8,361 bases of DNA, taken from NCBI GenBank assembly GCA_945901835.1, contig CAMDMH010000106.1, positions 1 to 8,361 on the forward strand, written 5' to 3'. The notes beneath the pieces were generated by a model that saw only the letters and a program-made list of their open reading frames with translations, searched no databases and was not told the origin of the DNA. The position numbers and the translations under genes were made by a program. Of the stretch, positions 5,807-8,361 are shown in pieces; position 1 is the first letter of the stretch, and the number at the start of each line of letters is the position of its first letter. This stretch comes from Devosia equisanguinis. Lineage in GTDB: Bacteria; Pseudomonadota; Alphaproteobacteria; Rhizobiales; Hyphomicrobiaceae.

Positions 5807-7299
5807 GATGTCCACCAGCGCGTCGGCACGGGGAAGCGGCCCGCGGCGTCTTCGATCGCCTGCGATGCGCGCAGCAGCGTGCCCTCGTCGAACGGTTTGC
5901 CGATCAGCTGCAGGCCCAGCGGCGTGCCCTGGCTCGACAGGCCGGCGGGTACGGAGATGCCCGGCAGTCCCGCCATGTTGACCGTCACCGTGAAGATGTC
6001 TTCGAGATACATGGCGAGGGGATCGCCGGACTTCTCGCCGGCGGCGAACGCTGGTGACGGCGTCGTCGGCGTCAGCACCACGTCGACCTTGTCCCACGCT
6101 TCGTCGAAGTCGCGCTTGATGAGCGTGCGGACCTTCTGCGCCTTGATGTAATAGGCGTCGTAGTAGCCCGCCGACAGCACGTAGGTGCCGATCAGGATGC
6201 GGCGCTTCACTTCCTTGCCGAAGCCGGCCGCGCGCGTGTTCTCGTAGGTTTCGGTGAGGTCACGGCCCGGCACGCGCAGGCCGTAACGCACACCGTCGTA
6301 GCGCGCGAGGTTCGACGAGCATTCGGCGGGGGCGACGATGTAGTAGGCCGGCAACGCATACTTGGTGTGGGGCAGAGAGATATCGTGGATGGTGGCGCCG
6401 GCGGCCTTCAGCCACGCGATGCCCTTTTCCCAAAGCGCGTCGATCTCGGCCGACATGCCCTCCACGCGGTACTCTTTCGGCACCCCGACGCGAAGGCCCT
6501 TGATGCCGCGGCCGAGTTCTGCCTCGTAATCGGGAACGGGTGTGTCGACCGAGGTGGAATCCTTCGGGTCGTAGCTCGACATGGCAGCTAGCATGATCGC
6601 CGCGTCGCGGACCGTCTTGGCGATCGGTCCGGCCTGATCGAGCGAGGATGCGAACGCGACGGTTCCCCAGCGGGAGCAGCGACCATAGGTGGGCTTTATA
6701 CCGACCGTGCCCGTGAGAGCTGCCGGCTGGCGGATCGAGCCGCCCGTATCGGTGGCGGTGGCAGCAAGGCACAGGTTCGCCGACACGGCAGCGGATGATC
6801 CGCCGGACGAGCCACCGGGCACGAGCTTGTCGGTCGTTGGCCTGCCGTCCGGGCCATTGCGCCGCCAGGGATTGACCACCGGGCCGAATGCGCTCGTCTC
6901 GTTCGACGAGCCCATCGCGAACTCGTCGCAGTTGAGCTTGCCGAGCATGACCGCTCCGGCATCCCACAGGTTCTGCGTGACGGTAGACTCGTAGGTCGGC
7001 TTGAACTCGTCGAGGATCTTGGAGCAGGCGGTGGTGCGAAAACCCTTCGTCGCGAACAGATCCTTGATGCCGAGCGGCAAGCCTTCGAGTGGGCGTGGGT
7101 CGCCCTTGGCAAGTTTGCTGTCGCTGGCCTTCGCCTGCGCCAGCGCATGCTCCGGCGTCGGCAGCACGTAGGCGTTGAGCGCGGCATTGCCCTTTTCGAT
7201 CGCCGCGATGAAAGCGGCCGTCAACTCGGCCGAGGTGAAAGCCTTCTTCACGAGTCCGTCGCGGGCATCGCTGAGCGTCAACTTGGTCAAATCCGTCAC
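5803..7299 (-). CDS. gatA: Asp/Glu-tRNA(Asn/Gln) amidotransferase subunit A
   Basis: GatA is the glutaminase subunit of GatCAB. It frees ammonia from glutamine, and the complex uses it to convert Glu-tRNA(Gln) and/or Asp-tRNA(Asn) to the amidated forms in the cytoplasm. The 498-residue frame is full length for the family. The amidase signature is complete: Lys79 in LPLGIKD, the Ser-rich loop PGGSSGGSSA at 161-170 (cis-Ser about 164) and nucleophile Ser188 in DTGGSIRQPAA. The C-terminus ends in the usual AIEDAAGRFP and WW residues. The start is GTG at 7299, with AAGGGGAAG a few bases upstream lying inside the end of the preceding gene, whose stop is only 4 bp away. Its TGA overlaps the TTG start of the flavoprotein gene. 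Unusually, two small envelope-protein genes separate it from gatC. Confidence 0.97.
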   Translation of the reverse strand: MTDLTKLTLSDARDGLVKKAFTSAELTAAFIAAIEKGNAALNAYVLPTPEHALAQAKASDSKLAKGDPRPLEGLPLGIKDLFATKGFRTTACSKILDEFKPTYESTVTQNLWDAGAVMLGKLNCDEFAMGSSNETSAFGPVVNPWRRNGPDGRPTTDKLVPGGSSGGSSAAVSANLCLAATATDTGGSIRQPAALTGTVGIKPTYGRCSRWGTVAFASSLDQAGPIAKTVRDAAIMLAAMSSYDPKDSTSVDTPVPDYEAELGRGIKGLRVGVPKEYRVEGMSAEIDALWEKGIAWLKAAGATIHDISLPHTKYALPAYYIVAPAECSSNLARYDGVRYGLRVPGRDLTETYENTRAAGFGKEVKRRILIGTYVLSAGYYDAYYIKAQKVRTLIKRDFDEAWDKVDVVLTPTTPSPAFAAGEKSGDPLAMYLEDIFTVTVNMAGLPGISVPAGLSSQGTPLGLQLIGKPFDEGTLLRASQAIEDAAGRFPVPTRWWTS

Positions 7300-7303
7300 G
7301 TCG

Positions 7304-7732
7304 TCACTTCCCCTTGCCCACGTCGCAGCGCGTGTACCGAACCGCCTTCTTATCGCCCCGGCGCGTCACGTCGAAAACCCCATCGCCTTTGCGCACCCAC
7401 GTATAGATTTCACGCGTGGTCTGCGGCCCTTCGTGACAGACGGCTGTGATCCGCCACTCCACGCCCTTCTTGCGTTCGGTGATTTGGCGGTAGCCGCACG
7501 ATCCCTCCCAGTGCCCGATGCCCGTGCGCAAGACGTGCCAGGGCACCGTGCCCGCGTTCTTCGGGCCGCCTGCCTCGAGCGCCTTCAGTTTGGCGCACGC
7601 AGCCTCGGACATCGTGTAGGGGCCGTCGAGGAACGTGGCCGTCATCTGGGCGTGTGCCGGCAGCGTGGCAGGCATCAAGGCACATGATGCGGCCACCGAA
7701 AGTATGGCGAGATAGCGCGCTGGGATCTTCAT
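7304..7732 (-). CDS. Small secreted four-cysteine protein of unknown function
   Basis: I do not recognise a named family in this 142-residue protein. Residues 1-28 form a signal peptide (MKIPARY, hydrophobic 8-25, cleavage at AHA-Q). The mature part of about 114 residues has four cysteines, Cys46, Cys79, Cys99 and Cys136, enough for two disulfides, and is rich in tryptophan and aromatics (VPWHVLRTGIGHWEGSCGYR, 63-82; VEWRITAVC, 91-99), so a compact beta-rich periplasmic domain is likely. The open frame extends upstream to 8098, but that part overlaps the preceding gene in another frame. The ATG at 7732 begins the signal peptide and lies 17 bp after the preceding stop; its ribosome binding site is weak (CCGAG). 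It ends 4 bp before the gatA start, so it is almost certainly cotranscribed with gatA. Confidence 0.78.
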   Translation of the reverse strand: MKIPARYLAILSVAASCALMPATLPAHAQMTATFLDGPYTMSEAACAKLKALEAGGPKNAGTVPWHVLRTGIGHWEGSCGYRQITERKKGVEWRITAVCHEGPQTTREIYTWVRKGDGVFDVTRRGDKKAVRYTRCDVGKGK

Positions 7733-7749
7733 CTCGGGTGCCAATCGCC

Positions 7750-8010
7750 TTACGACGACTTGTCGGAGCCGGGCTTGTCGCGCTCCACGATGTAGCGCTT
7801 GCGGGAATAATAAAGGCTGACGAGTCCGAACAGGATCGAAAGCGGCGCGTTCACCTGCTCGGCGAGATTGCGCGCCTGCAATGCCAGGCTGACGACCTGC
7901 TGTGTGTTGACGCCACGTGTCTGTGCCCGCGGCTCTTCCTTCGGGATCAGGAGCAGAGCCCCGCCCGTTATCAGCAGAAGCAACCCGAATACGGCAAAGA
8001 ACATTCGCAT
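7750..8010 (-). CDS. Small inner-membrane protein of unknown function, two membrane segments
   Basis: The 86-residue product starts with a strong hydrophobic segment (FFAVFGLLLLITGGALLLI, 4-22), followed by a polar, partly helical stretch with TQQVVSLALQARNLAEQV (36-53), a second hydrophobic segment (PLSILFGLVSLYY, 56-68) and a basic then acidic tail (SRKRYIVERDKPGSDKSS). Two membrane passes joined by a short loop are the simplest reading; with the positive RKR after the second pass, both ends would be cytoplasmic. The first segment could instead be an anchor with signal-like character. The ATG at 8010 is decided by GAAGGAGG five bases upstream; an in-frame start at 8091 is rejected. The gene lies between gatC and the secreted four-cysteine gene in the same direction. 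Confidence 0.78.
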   Translation of the reverse strand: MRMFFAVFGLLLLITGGALLLIPKEEPRAQTRGVNTQQVVSLALQARNLAEQVNAPLSILFGLVSLYYSRKRYIVERDKPGSDKSS

Positions 8011-8015
8011 GTGAT

Positions 8016-8023
8016 CCTCCTTC
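8016..8023 (-). promoter_or_regulatory. Strong ribosome binding site of the small membrane protein gene
   Basis: GAAGGAGG reads on the minus strand five bases before the ATG at 8010. It is among the best Shine-Dalgarno matches in the window and fixes the start over the ATG at 8091. Confidence 0.8.
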
Positions 8024-8050
8024 GAAGACGTTGAGGCGAATATCGCCGCT

Positions 8051-8075
8051 GGACAGCACGCCGATAGGGCTGTCC
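8051..8075 (-). repeat. Hairpin between gatC and the small membrane protein gene
   Basis: GGACAGC (8051-8057) and GCTGTCC (8069-8075) form a seven-pair perfect stem with an 11-base loop, 41 bp past the gatC stop. No T-run follows on the minus strand, so it is not a standard terminator. It might be an attenuating or RNA-stabilising structure, or chance. Confidence 0.35.
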
Positions 8076-8115
8076 TGCGGGAGAGTTTCAATGTGCATTG
8101 CGTGCCGGGCGCAGC

Positions 8116-8361
8116 TTACTCGACGACCTTGGGCACTACGAAGAACAGGTTCTCCGTCATCGGTGCATTGCGCGTGACATCCTCGGCGATCTCACCGTCG
8201 GTCACGACATCGCGGCGTTGCTTGAGTTCGATCGGCACGACGCGCGTCATCGGTTCGACGCCGGCGGTGTCGACCTCGCCGAGCTGCTCGACCCACTTCA
8301 GGATGCCGGTCAGCTCACCTTCGAGGCCCTTGGCCTCTTCGTCCGTGATCTTGATGCGGGC
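8116..8361 (-). CDS. gatC: Asp/Glu-tRNA(Asn/Gln) amidotransferase subunit C (5' end outside window)
   Basis: GatC is the small subunit that holds GatA and GatB together in GatCAB. The frame is open from the right edge to TAA at 8118-8116 and shows 81 residues, starting ARIKITDEE; about 14 N-terminal residues should lie outside, as the family is close to 95 long. Diagnostic stretches are LTGILKWVEQLGEVDTAGVE, PMTRVVP, RRDVVTDGEIAEDVTRNAP and the C-terminus FFVVPKVVE. It is the first visible gene of the minus-strand series leading to gatA, but a 105-bp gap and two unrelated small genes come between them. Confidence 0.96.
   Translation of the reverse strand, partial: ARIKITDEEAKGLEGELTGILKWVEQLGEVDTAGVEPMTRVVPIELKQRRDVVTDGEIAEDVTRNAPMTENLFFVVPKVVE

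Noticed and set aside
5807..6097. N-terminal extension of the flavoprotein inside gatA
   Set aside because: The added residues are Arg-rich and out of frame with gatA codons, while the FAD motif begins properly right after 5806.
5144..6151. A 335-residue open frame on the plus strand
   Set aside because: It is antisense to the flavoprotein and gatA, both well supported; no ribosome binding site or domain.
7733..8098. N-terminal extension of the secreted four-cysteine protein
   Set aside because: It would overlap the small membrane protein, which has a strong ribosome binding site, and would place the signal peptide in mid-protein.

Overview
The window is GC-rich, densely coded DNA that looks alphaproteobacterial, most likely Hyphomicrobiales or a neighbouring order such as Reyranella-like Rhodospirillales. 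Three things point that way: two stand-alone Bug/TctC-type solute receptors (a family expanded in Bradyrhizobium-like genomes), GatC and GatA sequences with the usual alphaproteobacterial motifs, and frequent GTG or TTG starts. The lineage is inferred from style and was not tested by any search.

Left part (1-3718). Two small transcription units diverge from a 148-bp gap at 1970-2117. The minus-strand unit reads a two-domain extradiol dioxygenase-like VOC protein and then a Bug/TctC periplasmic receptor that runs off the left edge. The plus-strand unit reads a second Bug/TctC receptor of a different subclass, overlapped by 4 bp with a SnoaL/NTF2-like protein. Each arm therefore pairs a periplasmic binding protein with a small soluble protein, which suggests uptake and conversion of an aromatic or carboxylate compound. 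No TctA/TctB membrane subunits and no regulator are visible.

Middle part (3719-4563). After the SnoaL-like gene there is a near-perfect 21-bp palindrome, a terminator-like hairpin with T-rich tail, and a two-tier hairpin just upstream of a small secreted protein of unknown function (3907-4374). Downstream of that gene lies a 110-bp palindromic element with perfect 15-bp terminal inverted repeats, placed between two convergent genes. Its right end supplies the stop codon of the gene on the other strand.

Right part (4559-8361). A minus-strand series reads, in transcription order: gatC (5' end cut by the window edge), a two-helix small membrane protein, a secreted four-cysteine protein, gatA, and a TIGR03862/HI0933-like flavoprotein whose best start overlaps the gatA stop. 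gatC and gatA encode two subunits of the tRNA-dependent amidotransferase GatCAB that makes Gln-tRNA(Gln) and/or Asn-tRNA(Asn). gatB is not in view. The two envelope genes between gatC and gatA, and the flavoprotein behind gatA, have no obvious link to translation.

I see no rRNA, tRNA, CRISPR array, transposase, phage or toxin-antitoxin gene. The content is mostly ordinary metabolism and housekeeping. The most unusual material is the palindromic DNA at 3726-4563 and the composition of the gat gene series.
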